A stretch of 64,000 bases of DNA from DCFW01 sp963790715 (lineage in GTDB: Bacteria; Bacteroidota; Bacteroidia; Bacteroidales; Bacteroidaceae): contig CAWBPN010000018.1 of the NCBI GenBank assembly GCA_963790715.1, positions 868,001-932,000 on the forward strand. The letters run 5' to 3'. Positions 10,716-19,906 of the stretch are shown here, in pieces. The first letter of the stretch is position 1. The number at the start of each line of letters is the position of its first letter. The notes beneath the pieces were generated by a model. It worked only from the letters and a program-made list of their open reading frames with translations. It was not told the DNA's origin and ran no database searches. The position numbers and the translations under genes are program-made.

Positions 10716-10755
10716 AAAACGATTTAAACGCACTTCGTTTGAACGAAATCGTTTT
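10716..10755. repeat. Inverted repeat with inner hairpin
   Basis: Outer arms AAAACGATTT (10716-10725) and AAATCGTTTT (10746-10755) are exact complements. The interior holds a second small inverted pair, AAACG and CGTTT, around CACTT. Read on the + strand the right arm runs into a T-run (GTTTTTTAA), so it could act as a terminator. Confidence 0.7.
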
Positions 10756-10912
10756 TTAAGGCTCCGCCACGACTTCTCCATTTTACGCCGCTTCGCTTAG
10801 GTCGGAAAATACTCAATACTTTCAAGACCGGGTGCTTGACTGCTTTTTTTACTTGTTTATATCCTTTATTTCATTTATTTGTTTAAGGGTTTCATGTTTC
10901 AGTACTACTGTG

Positions 10913-11460
10913 TTTATCGTGGTTTCAGGCTGACGACCTGAATAATTGATGTATTCAGCGTTTTGAAATGCACCGGATACATTTTATAGTGGCAAACCAT
11001 GCCTCTGCAAAATGTAAATTTGCATGCTGATGAATAGCATCTGAATCTTACTGTAAATACCTTTTCAATACACTTAGTATATCATTGTTTACCAGCGTGT
11101 TTACCGTAACTTTCCGGCATGTATAGTATTTATTACAGCTGTGAAAAGATGATTTTACAGCTGTGAAAACATCTTTTTGTAGCTGTAAAATCATCTTTTC
11201 ACAGCTGTAATAAATAGAAGACGTGCTGATCGTTCACGGTAAACATGCTTGACAGTTACGGTAATCACAGTGTTCTTTTCAGCAAAACACGCAGGAAACA
11301 TCTTTATTTCTTAATTAACTCATTACTTTTGTATGAAGAGTTTGTTGTTTTGCCTGAATACCTATCGCTAAATTACATATATATGCCATCTGTAATCATT
11401 TTATGAATCCTTCAAAATTAATTTAGGTATTCAGCCATACAGGCGAATAACCACGATAAA
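10913..11460. repeat. Long nested imperfect inverted repeats
   Basis: Outer arms: TTTATCGTGGTT at 10913-10924 and AACCACGATAAA at 11449-11460, with further imperfect matching beyond (tattcag-type flanks). Middle arms: GTTTACCGTAAC at 11099-11110 is matched by ACGGTAAAC at 11236-11244 and by GTTACGGTAA at 11255-11264. The 36-bp perfect arms (separate entry) lie inside these. The concentric arrangement ends about 70 bases before the vapE promoter. Confidence 0.65.
11127..11216. repeat. Perfect 36-bp inverted repeat with 18-base spacer
   Basis: The left arm 11127-11162 and right arm 11181-11216 are exact complements over all 36 positions. Each arm carries the self-complementary core ACAGCTGT plus a GAAAAGATGATTTTACAGCT segment, and the core motif recurs at the spacer edges, giving four CAGCTG-like sites in 90 bases. 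No adjacent gene ends here and no T-run follows, so a terminator role is unlikely. A cruciform, a protein-binding array or an element replication/transfer site are alternatives. Confidence 0.9.
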
Positions 11461-11527
11461 TACAGGAAGTCTGACACATGAATAATATAATACAGATAAA
11501 ATAATTAGAAAAAGGTCTTTATAATAT

Positions 11528-11558
11528 TTTGTGACAAATAATAAAAAATGTATCTTTG
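11528..11558 (+). promoter_or_regulatory. Bacteroides-type promoter of the VapE-like gene
   Basis: TTTG at 11528-11531, 19 bases, then TATCTTTG at 11551-11558. This is a textbook match to the TTTG-N19-TAnnTTTG consensus, with a leader of about 50 bases to the ATG at 11614. Confidence 0.8.
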
Positions 11559-11613
11559 TTCTTGGTTTGTAACGGCAAACTATAGATAGAATAACAATTA
11601 ATAAAATAATAAT

Positions 11614-13164
11614 ATGATTTTTAGTCGTACAGTAAAAATTGCTGATCGCGAAGTTCGTGAGCAGCTGTGTCTCTTTCAGGCAAAAAAGGAAGAGAGTGAG
11701 AATTTTATGGCAAAAATAAACGCGTCAATAGCAGAAATGTCAGTCGTGCTTGAAAATGAGTCCAAAGTAAAAGAACAACTTCTTCGTCAACTCCATGACA
11801 TTGAAGCCGAATCGCAATCGACAACAACAGAGGAACCGACAGTTACAGCAGTTGCACCATTCATAACTGTGCCTGAAAAGGAACAACAGAAAGAACAAGA
11901 ACCTGATAAGCAACTGGAACTACCGACACAAAAGGAATCCGATAAACGAATTGCCGCAACAGAACGTGAAGTGGAACGCAACCCGCACCACATCATGCTT
12001 TCATCACCGATACCTACAGTCGAAGACAGAAAGAAAACAGGCTCTGAAATAACGAAGTTGGAATGGTATATGCAAAGCAACTACATATTAAGGTATAACG
12101 AAGTAACCGGACAAACGGAATACAAGCACCGTGGAAGCAATGAACCTTTCAGAAAGGTAACCGACAGGGTGATTTATGCAATGTGTACCGAAGCAAGAAA
12201 ATCGGGAGTAAACGTTTGGGACAACGATATAAAAAGGCATACATACTCTTCACATATAGAGGCGTTTCACCCGATGAAAGGTTATCTTGATTCACTCCCG
12301 AAGTGGGACGGGAAAGACCGAGTGACTCCCTTAGCCGAACGAGTATCGAAAAGCGAATATTGGGTAAAACATTTTCACACATGGATGTGCGGACTAACAG
12401 CTCAATGGTTAGGAAAAGACAAGCTTCACGGCAACAGTGTTGCACCTATACTAATAAGCAAAAGACAAGGAAGACAAAAGTCAACATTCTGTAAACTACT
12501 GTTGCCTGATGAATTGCAACAATATTACTTGGACAGGCTAAACATCAATTCCACAGCCAGAGCTGAAGAAAAGCTTGCAGAGTTTGCACTAATAAACCTT
12601 GACGAGATAGACAAATACTCGGCTAAAGGTATGGCATCACTAAAGAATCTTATGCAAATGGCAACGGTAAATACGAAGAAAGCCTATCAACGAGGATTGA
12701 GCGAATTGCCACGAACGACCTCATTCATAGCTACTTCAAACAGAAGAGACTTATTGACCGACCCAACTGGTAGCAGACGATTTATATGCATAGAGGTGGA
12801 TAAGAAGATAGACTGTTCACCGATAGACCATGCACAGATATACGCCCAACTGAAAGAAGAAATAGAACAAGGCAAGCGTTATTGGTTTGAAGAGGATGAG
12901 GAAGCTGAGATAATGGCACATAACGCTGCTTATCAACGCAATACGATAGAAGAGGATGTTTTCGATACATTGTTCAGAAAGCCGATCGGCAATGAAAAGA
13001 CGATAAAACTCTCAGCAAGAGAAATATATGATGAGATGCGAACCGCAGACAAAGAGGCGATGAAAGGCGTAAAAGAAAGCAAGGTTTGGAGTTTGCTAAT
13101 GGACTTGGATTATCATAAAGAACATTACGAAGACGGGAACAAGTATAATGTAATGAGGAGATAA
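11614..13164 (+). CDS. VapE family (virulence-associated E) P-loop protein
   Basis: 516 residues. The first ~130 residues are charged with a coiled-coil-like stretch and Glu/Pro/Thr-rich linker. The rest matches the VapE domain: YLDSLPKWDGKDRV (about 225-240), a P-loop-like RQGRQKSTFCKLLLP (about 288-302), FALINLDEIDKYS (Walker-B-like acidic pair), RTTSFIATSNRRDLLTDPTGSRRF (sensor region) and a C-terminal helical part typical of Bacteroidales versions. VapE proteins resemble primase/helicases of mobile elements and phage satellites. No integrase, primase partner or relaxase is seen nearby, so the gene marks an element or its remnant. The start is supported by a promoter 55 bases upstream. Confidence 0.85.
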   Translation: MIFSRTVKIADREVREQLCLFQAKKEESENFMAKINASIAEMSVVLENESKVKEQLLRQLHDIEAESQSTTTEEPTVTAVAPFITVPEKEQQKEQEPDKQLELPTQKESDKRIAATEREVERNPHHIMLSSPIPTVEDRKKTGSEITKLEWYMQSNYILRYNEVTGQTEYKHRGSNEPFRKVTDRVIYAMCTEARKSGVNVWDNDIKRHTYSSHIEAFHPMKGYLDSLPKWDGKDRVTPLAERVSKSEYWVKHFHTWMCGLTAQWLGKDKLHGNSVAPILISKRQGRQKSTFCKLLLPDELQQYYLDRLNINSTARAEEKLAEFALINLDEIDKYSAKGMASLKNLMQMATVNTKKAYQRGLSELPRTTSFIATSNRRDLLTDPTGSRRFICIEVDKKIDCSPIDHAQIYAQLKEEIEQGKRYWFEEDEEAEIMAHNAAYQRNTIEEDVFDTLFRKPIGNEKTIKLSAREIYDEMRTADKEAMKGVKESKVWSLLMDLDYHKEHYEDGNKYNVMRR

Positions 13165-13215
13165 CGCTTAACAGAGAAAATCCCTAATGAAAAAACATCT
13201 TCTGCAAAAAAAAAC

Positions 13216-13223
13216 TATCTTTG
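13216..13223 (+). promoter_or_regulatory. -7 promoter element upstream of the fic region
   Basis: TATCTTTG matches TAnnTTTG. It lies 30 bases before the small ORF at 13254 and 154 bases before the Fic ATG, so both could share this transcript. Confidence 0.5.
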
Positions 13224-13253
13224 CAAGAAGATATATATAAAATATAAATAATA

Positions 13254-13373
13254 ATGCTTGGTAGTGCACAATTAAATATTGCTCAAACTAACAAATATGG
13301 ACTAAAAAACTTATTTGTTCTTGCTATACAGACGAAAAGGTCTACTTTATACCTATCAGAAGTGAAAAATTAG
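13254..13373 (+). CDS. Possible 39-residue leader or small protein upstream of fic
   Basis: Starts MLGSAQLNIAQTNKYGLK and ends SEVKN. The stop lies 4 bases before the Fic start codon, and the promoter-like TATCTTTG is 30 bases upstream, so position argues for translation coupled to fic. No recognisable domain; it lacks a clean Fic-antitoxin signature ([ST]xxxE[GN]). It may be a genuine small partner, a leader peptide, or chance. Confidence 0.35.
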   Translation: MLGSAQLNIAQTNKYGLKNLFVLAIQTKRSTLYLSEVKN

Positions 13374-13377
13374 CAAT

Positions 13378-14256
13378 ATGGACATAGATTTTGAATCATA
13401 CATACGTGGTGGCGAACCGGACAAGAAGGAAAAGGCTTCTGCATGGAAAACAGCTATTGGCTTGCAAGCGATAGATGGTCTTCAAACATCTGACTATCTA
13501 AAAGATACCGCTCGCAAACATATTGAAGGTGATATCAGTATTGATGATGTGAAAAAACTGATTTATGAATATTACCGGTCAAAGACTGCACGTACGCCAA
13601 AAGATGAAGAAACTGAAGAAGCGGACAAGGTTTCTGCTAACATTGCAAGAATATTAAACGAACAGTCTTTCGCTTTTTCAGTTACCGGTTTCACGTCCAT
13701 TCATCGCCGATTGTTTGAAGGTATATTTAAGTTTGCGGGAAAGATTCGAGATTACGACATTACGAAAAAGGAGTGGGTACTTCGTGGTGACACGGTGCTC
13801 TATGTCAACTCTGAAGACTTGCAAAAAGCCCTGGAATATGATTTGGAACAGGAAAAAGACTTTTCGTATAAGGGGCTTTCCATGGATGAAGTGGTAATTC
13901 ACATTGCTAAGCTTGTTTCCGGTATATGGCAAATCCATCCATTTGGCGAAGGCAACACTCGCACAACGGCAGTCTTTACAATAAAGTATTTACGTTCCAT
14001 TGGATTTAATTTAAACAATGATTTGTTTGCCAATAATTCATGGTATTTACGAAATGCGTTGGTTCGTGCCAATTATAGAAATGTAAGCAAGGGCATTGAA
14101 CCGGATATGAGTTTCTTGATTAGTTTCTTCCGAAACTTGATGATGGGTGAAAACAATGAACTGAAAAACAGATATATGATGATTGATGCTCCCAAAAAAT
14201 GGATTTCAGAACAACACCCGACAAGCACCCGACAAGTACCCGACAAGTTCACCTAA
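13378..14256 (+). CDS. Fic family protein (AMP-transferase-like), C-terminus lost by frameshift
   Basis: 292 residues. The N-terminal ~70 residues (AWKTAIGLQAIDGLQTSDYL ... GDISIDDVKKLI) resemble the VbhA-type antitoxin domain fused in many Fic proteins, but the inhibitory motif [ST]xxxE[GN] is degenerate (LQAIDG). The Fic core follows, with the active motif HPFGEGNTRTTAVF starting at His187. This is the HPFxxGNTRT variant rather than HxFx[DE]GNGRxxR. Fic enzymes transfer AMP or related groups to target hydroxyls. The frame ends just after an 11-base tandem repeat, while the next frame encodes the usual winged-helix C-terminal domain. The complete protein would therefore be about 375 residues. 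The gene stands between vapE and the convergent hsdR. Confidence 0.85.
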   Translation: MDIDFESYIRGGEPDKKEKASAWKTAIGLQAIDGLQTSDYLKDTARKHIEGDISIDDVKKLIYEYYRSKTARTPKDEETEEADKVSANIARILNEQSFAFSVTGFTSIHRRLFEGIFKFAGKIRDYDITKKEWVLRGDTVLYVNSEDLQKALEYDLEQEKDFSYKGLSMDEVVIHIAKLVSGIWQIHPFGEGNTRTTAVFTIKYLRSIGFNLNNDLFANNSWYLRNALVRANYRNVSKGIEPDMSFLISFFRNLMMGENNELKNRYMMIDAPKKWISEQHPTSTRQVPDKFT

Positions 14257-14479
14257 TGTTTTAAGTCTGATTAAGATCTTAGGAAAACAACAATTGTCCA
14301 TAAAGGAAATGTTGACAGCTATGGACTTAAATGACCGTGAAAACTTCATGGAAAAATACTTGTCACCGGCCATTAAAGAAGGAATTGTAGGGATGCTCTA
14401 TCCTAACAATCCAAAACATCCTCGTCAAAAATATTTGTTGACAGTCAAAGGATTTGGGATTAACAACTCTAGACCATAA
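14183..14479 (+). pseudogene. Out-of-frame winged-helix C-terminal domain of the Fic protein
   Basis: In a frame offset from the upstream Fic frame, the section after the repeat reads NVLSLIKILGKQQLSIKEML, then LSPAIKEGIVGMLYPNNPKH and RQKYLLTVKG. This is the wHTH tail commonly attached to Fic and related regulators. The 98-residue frame has its own ATG inside fic, but no independent ribosome site is evident. I read it as the detached 3' end of the fic gene. Adding one 11-base unit to the repeat, or losing two, would join the frames. Confidence 0.75.
14210..14250. repeat. 11-base tandem repeat inside fic (possible slippage site)
   Basis: Units: AACAACACCCG (14210-14220, diverged), ACAAGCACCCG (14221-14231), ACAAGTACCCG (14232-14242) and partial ACAAGTTC (14243-14250). 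The unit length is not a multiple of three and all three frames are open through it, encoding an 11-residue PTSTRQVPDKY-like linker. A change in copy number would shift the frame at exactly the point where Fic splits. Confidence 0.85.
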
Positions 14480-14590
14480 CAATTATGAATAAAACAAAAG
14501 GAAACATTATTCGTTTGATTATACGATAAGTTAATGCCTTATTATCATTATACACTCTCGATGAGTATATTACAGAAATAATTCATTTCA

Positions 14591-17500
14591 TTAATTATTT
14601 TCTGTCCATTTTTCACACTGAGTCATGATAGTATTCAATGCATCTTCTTCTCCTTCAGGCGGGTATTGATGTTTTTTCAAAAGTCGTTTGACGATTCGTC
14701 GCATGCCGGCCCGCGCACTTTCCTTTACATTCCAATCAATAGTTTTATTTTCTCGTAGAGCATCTGTCAATTCTTTGGTAATGGCAATTAATTGATCATT
14801 CGTATAAAAGTCCTTTACTACTTCCGGTTTTGTTAGGGCATCATAGAATGCAAGTTCTTCGCTTGTTAAATTAAGTCTCTTTGAATCCTCTTCACCGCTT
14901 ATAATATCTTTGGCGGCTTTCAATAACTCTTCGATTACTTCTTCATTAGTGAGCATTCCCTTTAAATAATTACCCATCGCTTTTGACAGTATTTCTGAAA
15001 ATTTAGCGGCACGCACTGCATTTGTGCGTTCATATATTCGCACTTGTTCGGCAATTAATTTTCGCAACAACTCCACTGCAAAATTCTTTTCCTTCATTTG
15101 TGCTATTTCGTCAAGGAACTTAGGATCAAATAAAGAAAACTCTTCTTTAATATCTGAAAACAAATTAATAACACCATCGCTTTGGATACTCTGCTTGAGT
15201 AATTCATTAATACGTTGGTTAACCTCTTTAAATGATATTTTCCCGTTACTTGTTACTCGAGTGAGCAATGTACGTACAGCTTCAAAGTAAGCTGCCTCCA
15301 TGCGTTGTTCATAGGATAATATACTTCCGCACAATGATTGAGCCCGATGAAGCAATATAGCTTCTTTTATATATAATTTCTTCGTTTCCTCTTTATCTGG
15401 TGCCGTTAAAAAGTTAACTCCACCGCATATTGTTTTAGCACGTTCAAGGTCTTTATCACCAAAGAATGCCGAATAATCATACCCGTGCAACAAGTCGCGA
15501 CATACTTCAAGTTTCTTTTCAAATTCCGGATAAGCGGTTTTTGTAATATCCGTGTCTCCATAGTTTTTACGATCACGAATAGTGTAGTCGTTCATTGCCT
15601 TCTTAAGAGCCGAAGCAATACCAACATAATCCACAACAAGTCCTCCTGTTTTGTCTCCGAACACACGGTTTACTCTTGCTATAGCTTGCATCAAATTATG
15701 TCCGGACATCGGCTTATACACATACATTGTTGACAGAGAGGGCACATCAAATCCGGTAAGCCACATATCTACTACAATCACTATTTTCAAGCGCGAGTCA
15801 TTATCTTTGAAGCGTTTTTCAAGTTCTTGTTTGTAGCTATCGTTGCCGATAATCTTTCGCCACTCATCAGGGTCTTTATTAGTAGACGTCATAACCACAG
15901 CCACTTTTTCGTCCCAATCAGGCCTCATCTCAAGTATACAATTGTAGATTTTCATTGCTATTGGCCTCGAATAGGCCACAATCATCGCTTTGCCGGTTTG
16001 TTCATATTGCCGAAACTCTTCGTAATGTGAGACAATGTCTTCACATAGTGAGATAATAGTACTGTCCGCGCCCAGAATAGAATCTATTCTGCCTAACTCA
16101 TGTTTGCTTTTTTCAATATTATACTCTTCAGCCTCCTCAGACATGGCGTCATATTCATCATCAATGCGTTTGAGCGTTGCCTCATCAAGCCTTAGATTAA
16201 TCACGCGGCTTTCGTAAAATATCGGTCGTGTAGCGCCGTCTTCCACAGCCTGTGTCATATCATACACATCTATGTAATCACCGAACACCTCACGTGTAGA
16301 ACGGTCTTTTTCAGAGATTGGCGTACCGGTGAATCCGATAAATGTAGCGTTCGGTAAAGAATCACGTACCACCCGCGCCGCGCCGATTTTTATTTTTCCT
16401 GTTTTGGCATCCACCGTTTCATTCAATCCGTATTGGCTACGATGGGCTTCATCCACAATCACAATAATATTGTGCCGAAAGGAAAGGGGTTCACTATCTT
16501 CTTCAAACTTTTGCATTGTGGAAAAGAATATGCCGTTTGCCTGCCGTCCGTTCAACAATGTTTTAAGGTTTTCGCGGCTTTCAGCCTGCACAGGTGTTTG
16601 TCGAAGAAAATCCTTACATTTTGCAAATTGCCTATACAATTGGTTATCCAAATCATTTCGATCGGTGAGCACCACAATGGTAGGTGATTTGATAGACTGT
16701 TGCAACAATTTTGCGTAAAACACCATTGAAAGAGACTTACCGCTACCTTGTGTGTGCCAAAAAACTCCGGCTTTGTGGTCTCCTTGCGGCTGCCGATTTA
16801 CATTAGGTAAGCCATAACTTTCGGGAGATTCGTCAAGAGACTGCGGTTCATCATTGTTGCCTATGGCGCGAATAGTAGATTCTATAGCTTTGCGAACGGC
16901 ATAAAATTGATGATATGCCGCCAGTATTTTCGAATCGGCTTTTTCTTCTTTTGAAAAGCAAATAAAGTTTCTGATAATCTCCAATATGCGAGTTTTATCA
17001 AACATCCCTTGAAACAATACCTCAAAATTGACGTAACGTGAATCCTCATAAGTTCCGTCAACTGTTTTCCATTCCATAAATCTGTCTTCACCTGCTGTAA
17101 TTGTTCCGGCTTTTGATGTAGCCTGGTCGCTCATCACGCAAAAAGCGTTATATATAAAAAGAGACGGAATTTCCTGCATATAATTTCGTAGTTGCCTATA
17201 AGCTTCTGAAACGTCCGTGTTTTCACGTGACGGAGATTTAAGTTCCATCACTACCAAAGGCATTCCGTTAATGAAAACAACAATGTCCGCACGTTTTACA
17301 GAATGTTCATCCACCGTCCATTGATTAGATACCGTAAAATAGTTGTGTAAAGGTTTGTCGTAATCAATGAGATGTATACGTGTGGGTGTAGTGATTTTTC
17401 CGTTGAAGTAATTGATATCCACACCGTTTTGCAAATAATCTTGGAATATTTCATTTTTCTGTACAAGTGTTCCACCCTCATAAGAAGTTATTTTAGTTAT

Positions 17501-17686
17501 AGCTTCTTCTATGGCGTTTTCAGGTACTAAAGGATTGATATCTATAAGAGATGAACGGAGTTGCTCCATATACAGAGGTTGAGTATAGTCGCGCTCCACA
17601 TCCGGACCATACACATAAGTATATCCCAACTGGTCTCTCATCAATTCAATGATGGCATTCTCAAAATTTGCTTCGGTAAATGGCAT
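14591..17686 (-). CDS. hsdR: Type I restriction enzyme R subunit
   Basis: 1031 residues, normal for HsdR. The N-terminal nuclease domain has ADIVVFINGMPLVVMELKSP (PD-(D/E)xK type, ELK at about 150). Motor domains follow with Walker A TQGSGKS (about 315), VIVDEAHRSQYG (DEAH box), FIGFTGTPI and the later helicase motif MQAIARVNRVFG. It has a helical C-terminus for complex assembly. It translocates DNA and cleaves away from unmethylated recognition sites together with HsdM2HsdS. An AAGGAGA ribosome site precedes the ATG, with a 75-base gap after the herA remnant. It is the last gene of the minus-strand hsd cluster and appears intact. Confidence 0.96.
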   Translation of the reverse strand: MPFTEANFENAIIELMRDQLGYTYVYGPDVERDYTQPLYMEQLRSSLIDINPLVPENAIEEAITKITSYEGGTLVQKNEIFQDYLQNGVDINYFNGKITTPTRIHLIDYDKPLHNYFTVSNQWTVDEHSVKRADIVVFINGMPLVVMELKSPSRENTDVSEAYRQLRNYMQEIPSLFIYNAFCVMSDQATSKAGTITAGEDRFMEWKTVDGTYEDSRYVNFEVLFQGMFDKTRILEIIRNFICFSKEEKADSKILAAYHQFYAVRKAIESTIRAIGNNDEPQSLDESPESYGLPNVNRQPQGDHKAGVFWHTQGSGKSLSMVFYAKLLQQSIKSPTIVVLTDRNDLDNQLYRQFAKCKDFLRQTPVQAESRENLKTLLNGRQANGIFFSTMQKFEEDSEPLSFRHNIIVIVDEAHRSQYGLNETVDAKTGKIKIGAARVVRDSLPNATFIGFTGTPISEKDRSTREVFGDYIDVYDMTQAVEDGATRPIFYESRVINLRLDEATLKRIDDEYDAMSEEAEEYNIEKSKHELGRIDSILGADSTIISLCEDIVSHYEEFRQYEQTGKAMIVAYSRPIAMKIYNCILEMRPDWDEKVAVVMTSTNKDPDEWRKIIGNDSYKQELEKRFKDNDSRLKIVIVVDMWLTGFDVPSLSTMYVYKPMSGHNLMQAIARVNRVFGDKTGGLVVDYVGIASALKKAMNDYTIRDRKNYGDTDITKTAYPEFEKKLEVCRDLLHGYDYSAFFGDKDLERAKTICGGVNFLTAPDKEETKKLYIKEAILLHRAQSLCGSILSYEQRMEAAYFEAVRTLLTRVTSNGKISFKEVNQRINELLKQSIQSDGVINLFSDIKEEFSLFDPKFLDEIAQMKEKNFAVELLRKLIAEQVRIYERTNAVRAAKFSEILSKAMGNYLKGMLTNEEVIEELLKAAKDIISGEEDSKRLNLTSEELAFYDALTKPEVVKDFYTNDQLIAITKELTDALRENKTIDWNVKESARAGMRRIVKRLLKKHQYPPEGEEDALNTIMTQCEKWTENN

Positions 17687-17761
17687 ATTGTTATTCTCCT
17701 TATATTAGTTTTGATTTCTTTGTTTCAATACTTTCTATATCTAAGGTGATGCATTTTTTGG

Positions 17762-19901
17762 TCAATCTTCATCTTTATCATCATTCTCCTCTTCTTCTTT
17801 AACATTAAGCCAACGTTTACATGCATCCTTATAAGGAATTTTAGTATCATTTAACCAACTCTCAATATACTTAGGATTATGACTATTTGGTGTCGGTGCA
17901 ACATCGTCAATTCGGACAAGAATAGGTGTCCTTACGCAATCTCCTGTTATTATAGCATGTTGTTGCGGAATTATTGGTAATTGATCCAACAAATCTGCAT
18001 TTGCACTTGATATTAAACTTCTTACATATTTAGGTGATCATCGGGATTCTGCAATCTATGTAATATGAATGAGTTACATTGTGACAGTACTGTGTTAAAG
18101 ATAATTCTGAAGGACGCTGACTACAAACGATTAACGATATACCATATTTACACCCGCTCACTAGCAATTGTTTCAAATACAGCTTTTGCAACAGACTCTT
18201 TATTTTCTGCAATATCATTTGTGTGCTTCTTGAAGAACTATTACAATCGGATACTTACCTCGATCTTCAGGAATAAAATTCGAAACAATTGTAGTATAAT
18301 TCTTACCTAAAAGAGCTGCTACCGTTTCTAAGACTTGAAAATGATGATTGTGATACATCAACAATTGATATTGTGATTTGATTCATCTAAATGTACACTA
18401 ATTTTGCATTGCTTATTATATTTATTAATAAAATTTTTCGTTTGATCACTTAGGATCGCCATTTGCAAAAACTTTATTAAAATCACCTAATAGTAAACTA
18501 ATAAATTGTGGCAATATTTCTCTGTTAGCTTCTTCTGTATCTTTTAGCATTAATGGAACTGCCATTCGTTTATCATTTAAAAAACTATTGATTCGTAGAC
18601 GTAATGTAGATACAAATTCATTTATTTTGTTGCTATTGGTACTTTCTTGTGAGATTGCAGCATCAATGAATTTAGTACATAATTCTTGATAGCTAAACCA
18701 AATCGGCAAATCAATATTTTGTTCACTTGTAATTTGTTTTCCAAGATTATCTGCATTACATTTTAAGTATATCTTTTCAATATCAGCTCTTATTGGTTGC
18801 TGTTTATTTGCATTGTTAAAATTTTCTTTCTTAGATAATTCTATTATCTTATTACCAAGTTCTTCGTTTATTTTTTTAATTGCAAAACCTATTCCTTTTA
18901 TTTCATTATCCTCTTTCCAGTCCCAATTAGCATAACTTTGTTTGCCAGTTCTTTTCTTTAAATCTTCAGTAGAAATATCTAAAATACTTTCAATATCAGC
19001 TTTTAAATTATTAGGTAATACAGACTGATTAATAGATTCTTGTTCATTTTTTGCAAGCCCTATCGCTCTATTCAAAATAGGTGCTTGTGTCCCTTCACCT
19101 GGTTTTAATAAAAATTTAAAATCATCCCAATTCATTAGCCAATACGGAACTTTAACTTTTTCATCTCCACCATAATAATAAGCATTTATTTGTTTTAGTT
19201 GCTCGTCGTTTTCACAATCAACATTTTGAGGGTCTGGTAAAAAAGCATCTTTGTATTCTCCATTGGTATCAAAAATTATAAAATGTGCATTCTCTAATTT
19301 TTTATCGTTATAATCATATTTGAATAAGTTTCTGATGATGGATGTAAATGTACAGGACTTCCCAGAACCTGTATTACCTAATATTGCTGCATGTTTAACA
19401 AATAATTGATCTGGACATATTTTAACGCTATAAGTTTTGAAACGCAGCAGATTTTCCAATAGGTAAATAAAAATCTTTATCGTATTTGATCTCACCAACA
19501 GGTTTATCATCAAAAATTTGTTTTAAATCTTTTTCTGTTACATACCATACAGGATTATCTAATGTTGGAAAACTGTATACACCTTGAATAAAATTCTCTT
19601 CTTTCTCTTTTTTTGTGATTGTACCAAGCATTGTTGCTGATATATAACGAGCAGAAGTTGGTAAAGAAATATTTGAAATATTTTTATCAAATTCCACTTC
19701 TTCCTTCATCGTCACTCTTGTTATTAATGCAACAATTCTATCTGAACCAACTGGAATAATTAAATACGAATTAATACGAGCTACTTCGTAAATATCATTT
19801 ATACCGCTTTTGTAAGCGCCACGTAAATTCTCGTCTATCTTGATAAATACTCGATAATTATCAACAGAAAGTACTCTACCTATAATTCTATTCTGGCTCA
19901 T
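17762..19901 (-). pseudogene. Decayed HerA-like helicase, partner of the SIR2 gene
   Basis: Pieces of one ATPase lie in order but in different frames. 19428-19901 encodes the HAS-barrel (157 residues, starting MSQNRIIGRVLSVDNYRVF and ending YLPIGKSAAF). 18446-19513 carries the P-loop AAILGNTGSGKSCTFTSII and the following helicase section. Between 18445 and 17993 only scraps remain: IVIVLQEAHK (Walker B region, first Glu replaced by Gln), KYGISLIVCSQRPSELS and CNSFILHRLQNPDD-like sense in several frames. 17762-17992 encodes the C-terminal LLDQLPIIPQQHAIITGDCV. At least four frame breaks separate the pieces. An intact protein would be about 650-700 residues. The HAS-barrel start is 5 bases after the SIR2 stop, so the two genes were once translationally coupled. 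Confidence 0.88.
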
Positions 19902-19906
19902 TTTTC

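Larger units (their letters stand above)
10457..11527. other. Non-coding, inverted-repeat-rich region upstream of vapE
   Basis: About 1.07 kb without a convincing gene on either strand. It contains a perfect 13-bp hairpin (10626-10655), a second hairpin with 10-bp arms (10716-10755), and nested inverted repeats between 10913 and 11460, including a perfect 36-bp inverted repeat (separate entries). The sequence around 10680-10800 is locally GC-richer (CGCCGCTTCG) than its surroundings. A short + frame at 10606-10800 is judged spurious because it consists largely of hairpin sequence. Confidence 0.6.

Noticed and set aside
10606..10800. 64-residue + frame
   Set aside because: It consists largely of hairpin sequence, has no recognisable domain and no ribosome site.
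11127..11216. Intrinsic terminator reading of the 36-bp inverted repeat
   Set aside because: No gene ends nearby, no T-run follows, and the stem is far longer than needed.
14210..14250. CRISPR-like or attachment-site repeat
   Set aside because: Units are contiguous without spacers and lie inside an open reading frame; no cas genes or integrase are present.
16329..16718. 129-residue + frame inside hsdR
   Set aside because: It is antisense to the conserved helicase motor of HsdR and shows no domain.
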